DNA of 6,734 nucleotides from Chitinophagales bacterium (GTDB lineage: Bacteria > Bacteroidota > Bacteroidia > Chitinophagales > JADIYW01): the NCBI GenBank assembly GCA_020848315.1, contig JADLAH010000238.1, positions 1 to 6,734 on the forward strand, read 5' to 3'. How positions within the stretch are numbered: the first letter of the stretch is position 1; each line of letters starts with the position of its first letter. This document shows, piece after piece, positions 5,946 through 6,734 of this stretch. Made by a program: the position numbers and the translations under genes. The notes beneath the pieces are model-generated. The model ran no database searches. It saw only the letters and a program-made list of their open reading frames with translations, and was not told where the DNA came from.

Positions 5946-6734
5946 TATTGCAGCAATTTGGCAGGACTTAAACGGGTTTGAAAATAGTTGCGGAATACGA
6001 GTGGTATCAGCAGCATAATCTTATGCAGGTTATTCACCCGGATACGCGCCGACTTTAAATGATCTACTGAAGTATTTCTGATTTTTTCGAAAAGTCTCAG
6101 GTAGTATTTGTATGCCAGCAAGACACCGCATTTCGCGCCTTCCGGCAATTGCATAATGCCTTCGTATGCCAGTTGGAAATCACGCAGGATATCTTCTTCA
6201 ATTTCCTGTTTCTCTCTTCCTGAAATCGCGTTGAAATTGACATTCGGAAAATACATACGACCAAGGCCGTTATAATCATCTTTAATATCCCGCAGGAAAT
6301 TTACTTTCTGAAAAGCCGCGCCCAATGATCTCGCAGGTGCTTTTAACTGCTCATACAATGCAGGATTATCTTTGCAGAATACCTTCAGACACATGAGTCC
6401 TACTACCTCTGCAGAACCATAAATATAGGTTTGATAAAGATTTGCATCGTACTGGATGTCTTTCAAATCCATATACATACTATCAAAAAATGCGTTGATC
6501 AAATCGAGCGGAATCTGATACTGATTTACCGTCTGCTGAAACGAATGTAGTGCCGGATTCAGCGAGATACCAGATGCTATGGCCTGCATAGTGTCTTGTT
6601 TGAAGGTATCCAGTAGTTGCTCTTTCGGATAGCCGTGAAAGGTATCCACTATCTCATCTGCCAACCGGACCATACCGTATATCGCATAAATCGGGTCGCG
6701 GTACTCCGGACTGAGTGTTTTAATTCCCAGCGAG
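5945..6734 (-). CDS. crtB: Phytoene synthase CrtB (partial, N-terminus beyond right edge)
   Basis: CrtB joins two geranylgeranyl diphosphates to phytoene, the entry step of C40 carotenoids, at the cytoplasmic membrane face. 262 residues are visible; reading upstream of the first internal ATG (6671-6673) the frame stays open to the edge and spells SLGIKTLSPEYRDPIYAIYG, a normal CrtB sequence. The true start is therefore outside, probably about 20-25 residues further. The first Asp-rich, magnesium-diphosphate-binding motif is ADEIVD (visible residues 25-30). The second is in FLRDIKDDYNGLGRMYFP (visible 146-163). YMDLKDIQYD and YGSAEVVGLM between them are also conserved family segments. The stop TAA shares a base with the desaturase ATG (TAATG). 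Squalene synthase relatives are possible by fold, but the motifs and the carotenoid neighbours make phytoene synthase much more likely. Confidence 0.93.
   Translation of the reverse strand, partial: SLGIKTLSPEYRDPIYAIYGMVRLADEIVDTFHGYPKEQLLDTFKQDTMQAIASGISLNPALHSFQQTVNQYQIPLDLINAFFDSMYMDLKDIQYDANLYQTYIYGSAEVVGLMCLKVFCKDNPALYEQLKAPARSLGAAFQKVNFLRDIKDDYNGLGRMYFPNVNFNAISGREKQEIEEDILRDFQLAYEGIMQLPEGAKCGVLLAYKYYLRLFEKIRNTSVDHLKSARIRVNNLHKIMLLIPLVFRNYFQTRLSPAKLLQ

Larger units (their letters stand above)
2385..6734 (-). other. Probable operon: crtB - crtD - cruF - histidine phosphatase - mqnA
   Basis: Five minus-strand genes follow each other with junctions of -1 (TAATG), -44, +2 and +30 (or +9) bases. 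No room is left for a separate promoter before the phosphatase, and at most a small one before mqnA. The promoter of the run is upstream of crtB, outside the window. Carotenoid assembly genes and the first futalosine-pathway gene would thus share a transcript. Confidence 0.75.

Noticed and set aside
5945..6673. crtB starting at the ATG at 6671-6673
   Set aside because: This would cut off conserved CrtB sequence visible upstream (SLGIKTLSPEYRDPIYAIYG) that stays in frame to the window edge.

Overview
The window looks like a chromosomal segment of a Bacteroidota bacterium, most likely of the Chitinophagales/Cytophagales/Sphingobacteriales kind. The reasons are the mid-GC composition, start codons without clear Shine-Dalgarno sequences, a carotenoid cluster of bacteroidotal type (CrtB, a CrtD-like desaturase, CruF), and a menaquinone gene of the futalosine route (mqnA). 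The lineage is inferred from protein character; no rRNA or other marker gene is present.

Layout from left to right. Positions 1-1382 (minus strand) hold most of a RecQ-family DNA helicase whose C-terminus runs off the left edge. Positions 1383-1514 are a 132-base divergent intergenic region, the only sizeable non-coding stretch. Positions 1515-2384 (plus strand) encode a uridine/purine nucleoside phosphorylase-family enzyme standing alone. Its stop codon directly abuts the stop codon of the next gene. From 2385 to the right edge every gene is on the minus strand and tightly packed. Transcription order is crtB (5' end beyond the right edge), a CrtD-like carotenoid desaturase, cruF, a histidine-phosphatase-family gene, and mqnA.

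How the genes work together. CrtB makes phytoene from geranylgeranyl diphosphate. CruF would hydrate the 1,2 double bond of an acyclic carotenoid end, and CrtD would then introduce the 3,4 double bond next to the new tertiary hydroxyl. Together these steps point to a 1'-hydroxylated, 3',4'-desaturated monocyclic carotenoid of the saproxanthin/myxol/flexixanthin type. The main phytoene desaturase (CrtI) and the lycopene cyclase are not in the window; crtI may lie upstream of crtB, past the right edge. The last two genes of the same run, the phosphatase and mqnA (first step of futalosine-dependent menaquinone synthesis), are joined to the pigment genes by very short spacing. Carotenoid and quinone genes therefore probably share a transcript.

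There is no mobile element, tRNA, rRNA or CRISPR array that I can see. I see no clearly new defence or mobile system. The points most worth a second look are the CrtD-versus-CrtI identity, the mixed carotenoid/menaquinone operon, the RecQ variant lacking the usual zinc-binding cysteines in the visible part, and several unusually tight gene junctions.
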